DNA from: Cladopsammia gracilis
Taxonomy: Eukaryota > Cnidaria > Anthozoa > Scleractinia > Dendrophylliidae
DNA: 64,000 nucleotides
Assembly: GCA_022457155.1 (NCBI GenBank)
Contig: JAJGOT010000051.1
Location: forward strand, 1,245,001 to 1,309,000
Reading direction: 5' to 3'
The notes beneath the pieces were generated by a model, which ran no database searches, was not told the DNA's origin, and worked only from the letters and a program-made list of their open reading frames with translations. How positions within the stretch are numbered: position 1 is the stretch's first letter; each line of letters starts with the position of its first letter. Positions 24,481 through 36,001 of this stretch are shown here, one piece after another. Both the position numbers and the translations under genes were made by a program.

Positions 24481-25482
24481 AAATGCGCGAAGACCACTCA
24501 CCGACCAGTGCTACCAATATTTCAATTCGCATAAATTAAAGTGCAACAACATTTTCCGCCCAATCGTAAGCAACCACTACAAAACTCAAAAGCTTAGAGT
24601 TGGGGCCAATAGAAACTACAGGATCAAACACAAATAAGTCATTTATCCTCCATCTTTCTAGATACATAAACACTCACAAGTTAAAACATGTCAAGTCATC
24701 ATCCAAGTTGGCATCGCTTATCTCATGACCCTCTGGATACTGTATTGAATCTTTCTCGTCAACATAGCCAGCTTCATCAAAAGCACAAGGCTTCATCCCA
24801 TGATTCAGTAGATGAACTGACAGTCTCATCATGGCTATCAATCAAGTCTGCGGATTCTTCCAAATGTTCGTTTAGGTAAACACTATCACTGTATAAGGAA
24901 ATTATGACCAATTATCACATACATGTATGATAGTTTTCACAACATATATATTCAGTTCTGTTCATTGTTCATTGTGTTCACAGTATCAGTCAGTATCGGG
25001 CATTTCAAAAGGGGACACAGAAGAACATTTATAACATTGTGACACTCTAGAAACAATGGAGAATGCTCCAGATATTAAGCTTTGTAATGGATTTTTGGTA
25101 TTGTGATACAAAGGCTATTTATTTTTTAAGGTGTTCCATTATTTGCTAACTGCCATGCAATTATATTTTGGCAGATTACGATTTTCGTCTTTCACATGAA
25201 ATAGAGGTGCAAACATCAATTCAAAAAACATCAAGTGCTTTATTTCATTAAGGTCAAAATATCAATAAAAACTATCCATTAAGACTCTAGAAGTAGTACT
25301 ACAAATGGTGGTCACAGACATTGGTTTTGAGACCTTGGAAACAGTTATAAAATCTGTGTGTACAACAAATATTTTTATTGGTATATTGTTATGACATATC
25401 TATGCATAAGTTCTATAGTAATCTAGATTTTCATTCACAAAAAAGTTCTTTTATAAAACAATACATTCTTCAGTAATGTTTT
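24481..25482. other. Intergenic, one acidic exon-like stretch
   Basis: Minus strand 24880-24690 encodes an acidic Ser-rich stretch (EESADLIDSHDETVSSSTES) that shifts frame once before continuing acidic (DEKDSIQYPEGHE). It may be an exon of either neighbouring minus-strand gene but has no clear splice sites. The rest (24,900-25,480) is AT-rich without features. Confidence 0.25.
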
Positions 25483-26881
25483 TTACTTGTCAGAGCCTGA
25501 TTCAATGGCATCAACACCAGTAAAGTCCTCCTGCTCATCTTTTGACATAGAATTACTGCTTGATGCTGAAGAACGTGCTACACAATTTCCTTTTTTCCAA
25601 AGGCTGTCCAGGGTTTGTTTTTTTCACTGACCGCTGAGCTTCCTCATAGTTTCTTTGACACCTGCTGAAATGCGCTACAAGAGACAAATTTTCAGCAAAA
25701 GTCAACAGTGTATTCCCAGGTTTACATTTCTTCACCTTGGAGATTTTTGAAGTAGTGATAAGGGAAGTTCTACTTAATTAAAAACATTAGTCTTTTAGAA
25801 GTTCAGCTGAATACAAAAAACCAGAGTTACCATCACCTAAATACACATTGAATTATTTTTTCTTACTCTGAGTGCTGAAACATGTGATCTGCAATTATGA
25901 TATTGGTAAATTAAAAATGTTTGTTTGAACTTACTGATTTTGAAGTAATTGACCTTCCCTTGGGTGGTCCTGTTGGACTTAGCACTGATAAAATATGGTT
26001 TCCTGCAGACTCCACAAGTAAATTTCAGCTCATTAAGAGCTGAGCTACCATCAAGCTTCCCCAAGTCTAAGAGAGATAAAAGTAAACACATGTCAATCAT
26101 TTTAGTGTAACAATTATTGTACTGGTAATCTTATCTTGGAATACAATATGAAATTAATATGGATGTGATAAGTGCCAACATCCAATTTTTATTTTTGTTA
26201 ATACTGCACCTCATAATCGAGGAACACTTTCATGTTTCACTGCTTTTTCATTTCTTTTATATTTCGTCCAGTAGTCTTAATTAAAAAATAGTTATTAATA
26301 AATTAAGTAACTTATTCATTCATTTTTTTGTTCGTTTGTTCATTCATTCATTTAATACCTAATAGTGCTTTTGCAAGGCTTGAGACTGTAACAGATGCAT
26401 CTAGACTAAACCATCAGCATATCTTTCATGGTCTGCTATTTATTAATTGGAATTACGAATATATTACAATTACATCTTATGACAACAACAATAATGAGAA
26501 CTTATTACTCCCTAGGACATTAAAAAACCATTCATTTCAGTAAGATTTACCCGCTTGAAGCTCATCTAATTCATGCTGCTGACGTACATTTCTCACAACT
26601 TTATTGTCTCGCAAAATATTTTGAACTAGTTCCTTATCTTCTAGACATTCTTGTTTTCTTTTCCTACTTTTCTTCCCCGCGGAATCTGATGCTCCAGGCT
26701 CTTTATCTGTGATTGCCATTTCTGGATCTTTATCTTCTGAAGATCTTGTTGAAGTACCAAGAGGTTCTTTAGGAGTTTGCTTCACACTCGGTACAAGCAC
26801 CATTTTCTTGTCTGACCAATTAATTATCTTTTGATCACATGTACTTATAAAAAAGATGACATAACAATTTACAGATAACAT
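25483..26881 (-). pseudogene. Unrecognised gene, exon-like blocks on minus strand
   Basis: Open blocks with splice consensus: up to 26881 down to 26551 (Lys/Glu-rich, AGKKSRKRKQECLEDKELVQ, donor GTAAAT), 26066-25935 (acceptor TCTCTTAG, donor GTAAGT, contains CGVCRKPYF, a possible half zinc site) and a last block ending in a stop at 25483. The phase between the first two blocks matches (phase 1). The last block reads CKPGNTLLTFAENLSLVAHF, then shifts frame at an A7 run (25618-25624 on the plus strand) before an acidic C-terminus ending ESGSDK. Its acceptor phase does not fit either. I do not recognise the family. It may be a decayed copy or a gene with sequencing errors in homopolymers. Confidence 0.4.
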
Positions 26882-27067
26882 TTTACTTGCCTCTTGTCAG
26901 CTTTGTTGAGAGCGTTTAATGCATCCTCTCCTCCAGTCTCACTCAAATGACGGTTAATCGCACAATTGTTTTGAATGTGCTCTGCATGCTGATCGCGGAT
27001 ACAGCAGGCTATGAGAACGCTAGGCCGATACACAACACGAACCAAGCAACTGTCCCGGCCCTTCAAT

Positions 27068-27253
27068 AGGCCATTTGCACGATGGCGTCATTTGACTCTA
27101 CAACTACCAGAATTCATTTCGTTTTTCCTTTCTTATTTAAATTTTGTAATCCCAGTGCGGTTTAAATAACAATAGCCCTAATTTGCACTACAAAACAAAA
27201 AACTGAAGGATTCTGGTAGCTGTAGTCATATGACGTCATCGTGCAAATGGCCT
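27068..27253. mobile_element. Fold-back MITE
   Basis: Terminal inverted repeats of about 30 bp: AGGCCATTTGCACGATGGCG... at the left and ...CGTCATCGTGCAAATGGCCT at the right, with further pairing of TACCAGAAT/ATTCTGGTA inside. Non-coding. Confidence 0.85.
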
Positions 27254-27254
27254 A

Positions 27255-27515
27255 TTTCTTCGCGTGCAACCGTTTCCACTTCAATCTTCTGCTTCTGCGC
27301 ATAGTTCGTAAACTCCAAGCATATTCAGGAAAATCCCGGCGAAAAAAGTCCAAAATCTCCTTTCGCCTCAGATTTTGCATAACATAACGTTGCAGATCTG
27401 ACTTCAGTTGTTCATTGTCCTCCCAGTCACTGTTCCTGATCGAGCTCTCCACCATCTTGGTTAGAAGACACTCATCGCGGATACAGTGGGCTATGAGAAC
27501 GCTAGGCCGATACAC
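27255..27515 (-). pseudogene. Short HTH-like coding fragment
   Basis: Open minus-strand stretch encoding NLRRKEILDFFRRDFPEYAW followed by SLRTM. This resembles the N-terminal helix-turn-helix region of integrase-core proteins that occur in many copies in cnidarian and fish genomes (recognition from memory, not verified). It stops after LHAKK at the MITE edge. The 5' end shares CGGCCTAGCGTTCTCATAGC with sequence near 27,010-27,035, so a short segment here is duplicated. No initiator or splice context is clear. Confidence 0.35.
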
Positions 27516-27965
27516 AACATTCCATGTTGAAAATCATTTTGCTATGAGAACGCTCGGCCGCTTTGTGGCCAATCGTTCTCGTAGCAAATTCAAGAAAGAA
27601 TTGAAAACCATTTGTTGTGATTTTTTTCGTTTATTATTTTCATTTTCTTTCTTTGACCCACAACTGTCTGCTTAGCACACAACTGACTGACCAACCCCTA
27701 AATGAAGGTTGAAAACTACATGAAGCACCTTCACATCCCATAGCTTTCGGGCCTGAAATGTGTTCGGGAGTTGTGAGAATTGACCATTGAGGATCAGAAC
27801 TAACAATGTCAAAATAAGCTACGTATGTCGCCGAATAAAATCTATTTATAGTATCTAACAAAAATGCGACCATGGATCGACAAAGAATGCAGTAGAGCCC
27901 ACAATATTCTCCTGTAAAGTAATGTTTAAATTAAGGAGATAAAAACCGGACAAACAAAGCTGCTA
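27516..27965. other. No recognisable gene
   Basis: The sequence 'gctatgagaacgct(a/c)ggccg' occurs at 27490 and 27541, echoing the duplicated segment upstream. The open frame on the minus strand at 27640-27873 has no recognisable similarity. Confidence 0.35.
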
Positions 27966-28452
27966 CAGTCAACTCTCTCTCTTTACGGTCACCTCTATAA
28001 GACTGACATCTGGTGTTGGTCATTTTACTGCAATTAAACTCGCCTAAGACGGAGAACGGGCACTTTGAAACCGTCAACAGACACTTGAGAAGTGCTTTAA
28101 GTGAAAAATACTACAAAACGGAAATGTATGAATATGAACAAACGAGTCCACTTTTTTATTATTTTGGTCCAGTATGTAGGTTTTGCTTAAGTAAACGACT
28201 TTAAACAGACTTAAAACATACATGTATTCATTGTGTATAGGTTTAGCTTTATTGTCTTAGAATTACTGGTGTCACCTTACCTCGACTCTCTATAAGCATC
28301 ACACCAACTATAAAACTATATGTACGGCAATATATAATAAAATACGATTAAGATATGTACAATCATAAATAAAAAATATGAAAACTTATACAATAATAAG
28401 ACGGACAGTTGTGGCCGGCCCCGACGGTGTCCGTCATAGAAAGAGTTGACTG
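27966..28452. mobile_element. Tc1/mariner (pogo/Tigger-like) MITE
   Basis: About 487 bp with inverted ends CAGTCAACTCT.../...AGAGTTGACTG. The left end lies next to TA. Internal GGTCACCTCTATAAG-type motifs recur near the right side (TGTCACCTTACCTCG, GACGGTGTCCG). No transposase frame. The family call is inferred from the CAGT TIR start and TA flank. Confidence 0.6.
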
Positions 28453-28817
28453 AATTCAGCCCTGAGTGACCGCAAAGTTTACGTGACGCAATAAGCAATG
28501 TGCTTCGCTGGTAGGCCATTTTAAAACAAAAAACGTGGATTAGGATAGTGGGTGGATTGTCTGCAACCAGACTGCGACGACATCAAATATATTGTAACAA
28601 TAATAAATCATATTACATTTGCCCCTTTCTCTTTCTATCTGAAAGATTCACTTAAATTTCATTTTGTAAACATTATTGTTCTCCTACTGAGGGTTGCGTG
28701 ACCGTTTTGCCAAATATGTACTATTTACAATATGAGTGGCGATGTTGTATGGGATTTACACTGCAATGTTATGCGAAGATTTTCTATTGTTTCTGAAAAC
28801 CAACATAGATAAGGTTT

Positions 28818-28992
28818 GGCCCGGTTTAAACGTCGAACTTCACATGTGCCGAATCTAATGCAAATGAGCAAGAACAATAGATTTTGCTCATTTGCATTAG
28901 ATTCTGCACATGTGAAGTTCGACGTTTGAACTGGGCCTAATGTAATTTGCATTAGATTCGGCACATGTGAAGTTCGACGTTTCAACCGGGCC
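28818..28992. mobile_element. GGCCCGG fold-back MITE with duplicated arm
   Basis: Hairpin GGCCCGGTTTAAACGTCGAA...GACGTTTGAACTGGGCC around an 'atgcaaatgagcaagaac' loop, followed by a second copy of the right arm ending CAACCGGGCC. The duplicated arm implies unequal exchange or replication slippage at the hairpin. Confidence 0.85.
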
Positions 28993-29389
28993 TTAATGAA
29001 CAAGCTTTTTGTAAAACAACACCAACGTGGATAAAGCTAGGTAACACTGTTCCTGAATAACCTTTTCTTTTTTAAACACTGACGATTTATTTTAAGCCTT
29101 CCTAAATGATGTGAGAAAATTGTATGTGACATCTCTTTGAGTGGCTTTACTTAGCCCGTGAAACACTATCTAACAATTAGTGTGTGATAGTCCAAATTAA
29201 ACAAAAGAAAACAATGGAATTATAGTCTAATAGTACGTAGTATCCTACTAACTATTTCACGGGTTAGGTAAAATCATTCTAAAGACGCTTAATTTTTGTG
29301 ATATTTATTATGATTAGTATAGCTATTATCCAATAACTTAGTATTGTATATAGATATACGTAATTGCCCCGAGTGCGAGTACAGTAAAC
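28993..29389. other. No recognisable gene
   Basis: AT-rich spacer. 'aaacactatctaacaattagt' and nearby 'ctatttcacgggttagg' hint at a weak inverted repeat (29,155-29,275), not resolved further. Confidence 0.3.
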
Positions 29390-31100
29390 ACCCGCGTATA
29401 AGAACCTAGAATTTTTGGGTTCAGGCTGAATGGGTTCTTATATTTTGGGGTAGTTTTTCCGAACTCAGGCTGATTAGGTTCTTAGTAGGTTCTTATTTGT
29501 AGGAGTTGTCATAGTGATACCATTCAGAGAACTACTGTAGTACTAGTATGTCATAATGGTTGAACATTTGTATTTTAAACAGCAAAAATGCCAAGCCTTA
29601 TTTTTTAAACAATAATAAATTCAGTATTCTACAGATTCAAGTCCCAAGGCTACACCAGTATAATTTTATACAGTATTCTATACTCTGTATTTAAAAGATT
29701 TTCAATTAAACAAATAATTTTCATGGTGTTTCTCAGAAATTTCACAATTTCTATCCATTAAAATCCAGTATTTTGGCTACAAAATAAGAGTGTTTTTTTG
29801 TATAAGAACCTATTGTTCTTTGCCAGCCTAAAGAGATTCTTATATATTTGGGTAATATATATAGATAGCCTGAGCCTAACAGCGTCGCTCTTTGAACAGA
29901 AAGCCGATGATAAACTTAACTGAGGTGAAAGGTCGGAAGCACAAGAATAAAATTGACGACCGGGCCTATCTTTTAATTTTAGAAATTCTCAAAAACAGAC
30001 TTACGCGACCGTTTGCACAGTACATTTAGACCGTACAAAAGTTCACAAAAACAACTTTTTCTCCGTCTAGAATAATTAGTACGACTAATTTCCAAATAAA
30101 ATACACCTGCTGCTTATAAAAATTGTCCGAGAAACTGATTTGGAAATCAAAATTGCAAAAAATACACAAACATATTTGCATAAGACCACGCGTGTGAAGT
30201 ATCCAAGTCTTGTTTTGTTTTGTTTACATAAAATCGCTTTTCAACCTATGTAATGAATGAACAAACACATAAAAATGGACAACACAATCTTCTTTCGAAA
30301 AAATTAATTCAAATCTCCATAAGTTTGTGTTTAAAAGCAAAACGCGAACCATTAAGAGGCCGAGATGTCTCCGGTGAAAGAAATCAAAACAACTGAATTT
30401 AATTGAGCGAGTGTTATAAACAATTCTCCCGAAAACTAGCGAGAACACAAAAAAGTCAATCACAGATTGATATCAACATAAATTCCCATCGAAAAATGTA
30501 TTTTGTTTTACCTTTAAGTCCATCCACTGCTTGGAAATTGTTTAAATCTCCGCTTCTTCAGTTCTGAAACCCGAAGTGACAAACATCTTCCCGCATCGCT
30601 CCCATCCTCGAAGCAAGATTTTATCTCTGAAAGCTCTTCTATTTCCACTATAGCGGCTTCTGAGTATCCCATAATTAGTATCCCTGTCTTGAGTAGCAAA
30701 CCGCGAAAAAAATCAGGAGAATAACGACTTTAATTTATACGGTTTTCTCCGTTAAAACACAGCAGTGTTTTCCCAGGTGACGTGAAAATTGCAAAGATCC
30801 CGGTGTGGCGTCATACGCGCATGTTTTGCGACGGTCTACGCGCCCGCGAGTTAATAGCCCTAAGCGACGGCGGCGGACGACGACAGCGGCGGACACACAA
30901 CGCGCCCGCGAAACATTCCGCTAGCCATGACCATGAAAAATGACGGCCATGGGTTCTATGGTTCTATGGTTCTCTGGTTCTATGAGTATGGAGCTGCGCA
31001 GCCGGGCCTTCGGCCCGGCGAGAGCTCCGCTATTAAAATGCCCAATTTCAGCCTGTAGGTTCTTAAATCACTAGGTTCTTATACGCGGGTGTTTACTGTA
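29390..31100. mobile_element. Tigger-like element split by a family A insertion
   Basis: Inverted ends TACAGTAAACACCCGCGTAT and its complement at 31,081-31,100. Internal copies of TAAGAACCTA and GGTTCTTA repeat near both ends. The ~530-bp body is interrupted at about 29,854/31,034 by a full family A repeat, so family A was active after this element inserted. A relative with the same architecture lies at 62700-63318. Confidence 0.8.
29855..31033 (+). mobile_element. Family A repeat, full length (~1.18 kb)
   Basis: Runs from ATATATAGATAGCCTGAGCC to GAGCTCCGCTAT. It has no open frame of note. The 3' end carries the hairpin GCCGGGCC-TTC-GGCCCGGC, then 15 bp to the end. The ends show only a weak relation to each other (ATAGC...GAGC). 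A GC-rich stretch with GACGGCGGCGGACGACGACA lies upstream of the hairpin. The structure suggests a non-autonomous element; see findings for a rolling-circle interpretation. Confidence 0.75.
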
Positions 31101-31384
31101 GAGCCTGGTTGGGCCATGTACTCCTGAGGCTTTTCAAACTCGGTGATTTGATGTACAGTAGGGTCATAGTACTCGTTGGTTGATTTTGATTGTAATTAGG
31201 AATTTAGAACTGCTATGAGCCTTTATAGCCACTAAAATAAACTACCCGAGGACACTTGGTTTATATATTTAAAATAGCCCCCAATTTTTGGTCATTTTTT
31301 TATCCCACTCCGACATTAGATCTAACCACAAAAAGAGACCTTAACTTAAATTAACCCTGATTCCTACCAAATTGAAACCTTAAT

Positions 31385-31614
31385 AGCGACCTTTAGATTG
31401 GACTACGAGTACGAGATTGAGTACGAGTACGAGTTTTCAAACCAAATTCGTGTGCCTCATATAATTACTTATCACACCAATCTTATCCCTAACGTTTATT
31501 TATGTGTTAGTCAGCAACAGGAAACAGTTATAGCCCGGGGGATACAATCATCTCGAAATTCCAAAGTCGTACTCGTACTCGATTTCGTACTCGTAGTCAA
31601 ATCTAAAGGTCGCT
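31385..31614. mobile_element. MITE with TACGAG-rich inverted repeats
   Basis: About 230 bp. The left end AGCGACCTTTAGATTGGACT is mirrored by the right end ...AGTCAAATCTAAAGGTCGCT. The subterminal 'tacgagtacgag' repeats pair with 'ctcgtactcgta'. The open frame inside comes from these repeats. Confidence 0.85.
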
Positions 31615-31689
31615 AATGACTCGTTAACAGTAATCTGTAACTGACCTTAATTTAAGTCAAACTCACTCAAACACACTAACCTTAATATA

Positions 31690-32070
31690 AACTCAAGATA
31701 AAGCCCAATATAGTGTTGCCATAACACTAAAAGTGAAAGCTACAACCATTTTGAGTCAGTTCTTGACGCTAATCACTATAGATCAGCGCTTAACTCCAAA
31801 ACAAAATTCATTGATAACGTATATGTATTGTTACCATAACACTAGATGAAAACTAAGGCCCGGTTCAAACGTCGAACTTTACATGTGACGAATCTAATGG
31901 AAATGAGTAAGAACAATATATTTTGCTCATTTGCATTAGATTCGGCACATGTGAAGTTCGACGTTTGCACCGGGCCTTGACCATTTCTAGTCAGCCCTAA
32001 TCACTATAGATCAGCGCTTAACTCCAAAAAAAGCAGTTCATTGATATGGCGTATGTAGTGTTACCATAAC
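31690..32070. repeat. ~103-bp tandem repeat, left part
   Basis: Units recognised by CTATAGATCAGCGCTTAACTCC at 31776 and 32004, with a third at about 37273 beyond the LTR element. After subtracting the MITE at 31857 and the LTR element plus its target duplication, the spacing is about 102-103 bp. The array therefore predates both insertions. Confidence 0.7.
31857..31976. mobile_element. GGCCCGG fold-back MITE
   Basis: About 120-bp hairpin GGCCCGGTTCAAACGTCGAA.../...ACGTTTGCACCGGGCC, same family as 28818-28992. It is inserted in a 103-bp tandem unit. Confidence 0.85.
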
Positions 32071-32274
32071 TGTAGTACCACGCGGTTAATAATAAAAACT
32101 CCGTTTATTCCCGAGCGTTACATGTCCATTTCAGCCCCGATTCACAACGCGAACTAACCGAATAAATTACAACATACCGTACTTATATACATGCAAATAA
32201 GGAATCTCACGTGTGCATTAACATTTCATTCATTCCTTCGCTTCAACGTGCGCGTTAACACTCTGTACACTACA
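32071..32274 (-). repeat. 3' LTR (204 bp)
   Basis: Begins TGTAGTACCACG on the plus strand and ends ACACTACA. Identical over its whole length to 37029-37232. TG...CA ends are present on both strands. Confidence 0.95.
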
Positions 32275-32286
32275 TTCCCTCCTTCG
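32275..32286 (-). other. Polypurine tract
   Basis: Minus strand reads CGAAGGAGGGAA immediately before the 3' LTR, the expected place for priming plus-strand DNA synthesis. Confidence 0.7.
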
Positions 32287-32704
32287 AGTAAACGCATGCA
32301 TGCCGGTACTGAATTTAACTAAACAAGAAAGCAAAGTCTTTCAAGGCTGCAAAGCCCTAAACGTCCAAAACAAAGTCTTTGAAACGTCGAGTCCTTAGTT
32401 ACATAAAGTCCTTAAATCGTGTAGGTCTCCGAACTTGATGTGACGACCTACGAACACTCTCCTGCTGCTGGTGGACCTCTGGCTCTTTGCAGCCACGATC
32501 TTTTTGTTCACTTTCCTTGTCCGCTTCTGCTCCTGGTAAATCTTGCCTTTGTACCTCCGCGTCATCTGCATGAACGCCTTCTCTCTCACCGTTATCTGCA
32601 TAGCTGCTAGCACCTTCCTGGACATTGTACTTCTTAACAAATGCTGTATTACGCTTGAACTCGACTCCCGCGTCATTCTTGACTGTAACCTCACTTCCTG
32701 TCTT

Positions 32705-35700
32705 CTAGACAACTTTGAAAGGGCTAGGACAGAAATTACTTGACAACTTGTTCGACTTCTCGGCCCTCAGCAGTACTTCATCACCCACTTTTATCAGCTT
32801 GGTCACAGCGCCTCTCCTTTCGTCTGCATATGCCTTTCCTTTCAACTTACTCGACCAGTCCTTATCACGGATTTCTTCTCTTGAGACATCGACAGTCTCT
32901 CTTCTCAATTCCGGCAGCTTGGATCTCATTTCCCGTCCAAACATTAAGGAAAAAGGTGTGGCCCCTGTAGTAACCAATTCGGAACGCCAATTCTTCTTTT
33001 CCACATTCGCGATCTGGAGACACTTGAGCAGAGAGCGATTCTGACGTTCAACCTCGCCGTTGGCTTGAGGCCATATGGGCGTAGTCCTCCGATGCTCGAC
33101 ACCCTGCGTCCGGAGAAACGTTTCGAACTCTTCCGACACAAACTGAGGACCATTATCTGTCCTTAAGGAGGAAGGCACACCAAATCGGGCAAACATGGGG
33201 TGGATGGCCTCAATAATCTTTGCACTCGTCGTGGACCTCAAGACAGCAACCTCCAAGAATCTACTAAAATAATCCACTACCACTAAGATACTTTCCCCCG
33301 TAGGCAGTGGTCCTAACAGATCCGCGCTAATATCTTGCCAAGGAGCAGTAGGAGGCAAAACACGAGACATTGGCTCTGGGGGCCCAAACCCCCCCCCCAC
33401 CACTTGGCAACCATGACAAGCTTTACACAGTTTCTCCACATCGTTATCCATCTTTGGCCACCAGACCTTGCTACGTAATCTAGCCTTCGTCTTAACTATG
33501 CCCTGGTGACCCTCATGGGCAATCTTAAGGACTCGGTCGCGCAGGATCTTGGGAATGACTATCCTCGTACCACGGAGTAAGAGTTCACCGTAAACGCATA
33601 GCTCATCCTTGACATGCAGATAAGAAGCAACGGCCGTGCAATGGCTCCAGTTCCCAGACCTCACGCACCCTTTTACCGTGCTCGGTTCCTCATCATCATA
33701 AGAGGCTTGCTCTATCTCTTTGGCTGAAAGTGCAACTGGTACACTGTTCTCCACGATCGCTCTGACCCAGTCAAATTCTTCGCCTTTATCCAGGTACTTG
33801 TCGGAATTCAACCTTGACAATGCATCAGCGATATTTGCCTTTCCCGGACGGTAAACAACCTTGAAGTCGTACGACTGCAGGCGCAAAACCCATCTTTCTA
33901 TTCGCGCACAGGGCTTTGAAGTGGCTGAATAAATGCGTTCCAGGGGCTTATGGTCGGTTTCCAAATCAAAGTGCTGTCCACATACATAGATGTTAAATCG
34001 CTCACACGCCCACACTAGCGCCAAGGCCTCCTTTTCTGTCTGACTGTACCGCCTTTCAACATCTGACAAGCTTCTCGACGCATACGCGATGACCCTCCAC
34101 ACATCTCCCTGTAACTGTGCGAGTACTGCGCCGAGACCAACTGGCGAAGCATCTGCGATAATTCTCGTCCTGCAACCGACTTTGTAGTACGCCAACGTAT
34201 CTGCATGCGTGATCATTTGCTTTAACCTTTCAAAAGCAAATTGCTGTTCCGCCTCCCATACAAACTTAGCGGCTTTTCTTGTTAGCTCCTGTATAGGTCT
34301 CGCTACCGACGCTACATCCGGCATAAACTTCGCAGAGTACTGCACTAGGCCCATAAACGACCTGACCTCACTGGCGTCCTTTGGGGCTCTCGCGTCTCGA
34401 ATAGCTGCAATCTTTTCCTCGCTCGGGTTGATACCATCACTAGTCAACTCGTGCCCGAAGAAAGTTAGTTTTGATAAACGGAACTCACACTTGTTGCCAT
34501 TAAGCGTCAACCCGACCTGTCTTAGCCTGTCCAGCACCGCAAAAAGCCTCCTATCGTGCTCTTCCACGCCGTTTCCATGAATAATCAAATCATCGGCTAT
34601 ATTCGCCACGCCCTCACAACCCCTCAGCACATCCCTAACTATCTGCTGGTACTTCTCTGGGGCAGATGTCACGCCGAACATCAGACGCTTATACCGATAT
34701 AAGCCACGATGGGTCACAAACGTCGTAATATATCGGCTGTCCTCGCTAAGGAGAATTTGGTGAAAACCCCACTTTAAATCAACCTTGCTGAACACTGTGC
34801 TTCCATTTAAATCGTGCAAAAGTTCTTCTACGGTAGGAATTGGATGTCTCTCTCTGATAATCGCTTCGTTTGCACGACGCATGTCGACGCAAACCCTGAC
34901 GTCACCATCACTCTTCGGGACAACCACTAAAGGAGAAATCCAGCCAGACGGACCTTCCGGCACCTCCTCAATAATGTCTGCTTGCAGGAGCTCGTCCAGC
35001 TTCTCGTCCACTTTCTCGCGCAGGCCAAACGGTATCCTACGTACTGGCTGTGCAACAGGTTTCACGGATTCATCCACGTGGAGTTTCAGCTCATAATCTT
35101 TGAGAAGACCGATCCCGGTAAACAAACCTTGATATCTTCGACGAATATCATCTTCGGAATGTTCACATACCACACTGTTCGCTTGAAGGGGGCCAATATG
35201 CAACAAACCGAGTACCTCCGCAGTTTCTCGCCCCAACAGAGTGCGCCCGTCACCTTTAATAACCACAAAATCAGCTTGACAATCAGCGTTACTACTGGCC
35301 GACACAACACTCGCAGAGAACGTTCCAAGAGTCGGTAACGGTTCCGTACTTCCATAGGTAAACAACACCTTAGCTGCACGGCGAGATTCGCACTGGATTC
35401 CATTAGCTTTCAACCAATTCCAGGTTTGCTGGCCCATTAGGTTACACGTAGCTCCGGAGTCAATCAGTACGCTAGACAAGTCTACTCCCCCAACATTGAG
35501 AGTCACGACACCATTATCCGAACTCAAATGATCGCTGCTCTGGCCAACAGTGAATGCGAAGTCAGGACTCTGTCTAATTCCACCGGCCGACAACCTCTCA
35601 CCCCCCACGGAGTTTGCTTCGTTGCCCACATCATCGCGTCCGCTACGATTAGCGCCTCTGCCGGTCCTGCTGCTCTTTCCTTTTTCAAACTTTCTTCCTC

Positions 35701-36001
35701 CATTCCGGTGCCCCTGCGAACATCTAATTTGAAAATGTCCTATCTTTCCACACTTCCTACAGGCCTGATCACGCGCTGGGCAGCTTCTATCTCTGGCGAA
35801 GTGTCCTTCCCGGCCGCAACCATAACAAATCTTTGGCTTCTTGCCTCCTTTCGCGCCACCCACGTTCCTCGCGCCATTCGCGTTCCTCGCGCCACCCACG
35901 TTCCTCGCACCATCCGCGTTCCTTGCGCCACCTGCGTCGCTCGCGCCACCTGAACTTTTCCCGCCAACAGCGTTCACGTGACTTTGATTCAAATTCTGTT
36001 C
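32705..36001 (-). pseudogene. Retrotransposon gag C-terminus and pol
   Basis: Long open frame (continuing upstream in frame to 36487 through rearranged sequence). In order it has two zinc knuckles (CYGCGREGHF, CRKCGKIGHF), aspartic protease DSGATCNLMG, RT with NIADDLIIHG at the catalytic site, RNase H (IADASPVGLG, TDHKPL) and integrase with an HHCC-type zinc region (HEGHQG...CKACHGC) and DDE-type core (DNGPQF...WPQANGEVERQ). After the core, WRSELV joins TTGATPFSLMFGR directly, where relatives have roughly 15-20 more residues, so there is an in-frame deletion near 32,970. A TAG at about 32,705 ends the frame early. The duplicate of this spot inside gag has CAG instead. Confidence 0.88.
35870..36001 (-). 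repeat. 132-bp gag duplication flanking the insert, proximal copy
   Basis: Near-identical to 36238-36369. It encodes the glycine/alanine/asparagine-rich repeats (GGARNADGARNVGGARNANG). With the copied 3' region between the two, the arrangement is duplicate-insert-duplicate. Confidence 0.9.

Noticed and set aside
26869..27066. First exon of the unrecognised gene at 25.5-26.9 kb
   Set aside because: The apparent start is TTG rather than ATG, and the only phase-compatible junction would leave an intron of under 50 bp.
32395..32712. Separate minus-strand protein at the 3' end of the LTR element
   Set aside because: It is an out-of-frame reading of the pol end. The same residues reappear at the start of the long frame only because that DNA was copied into gag.
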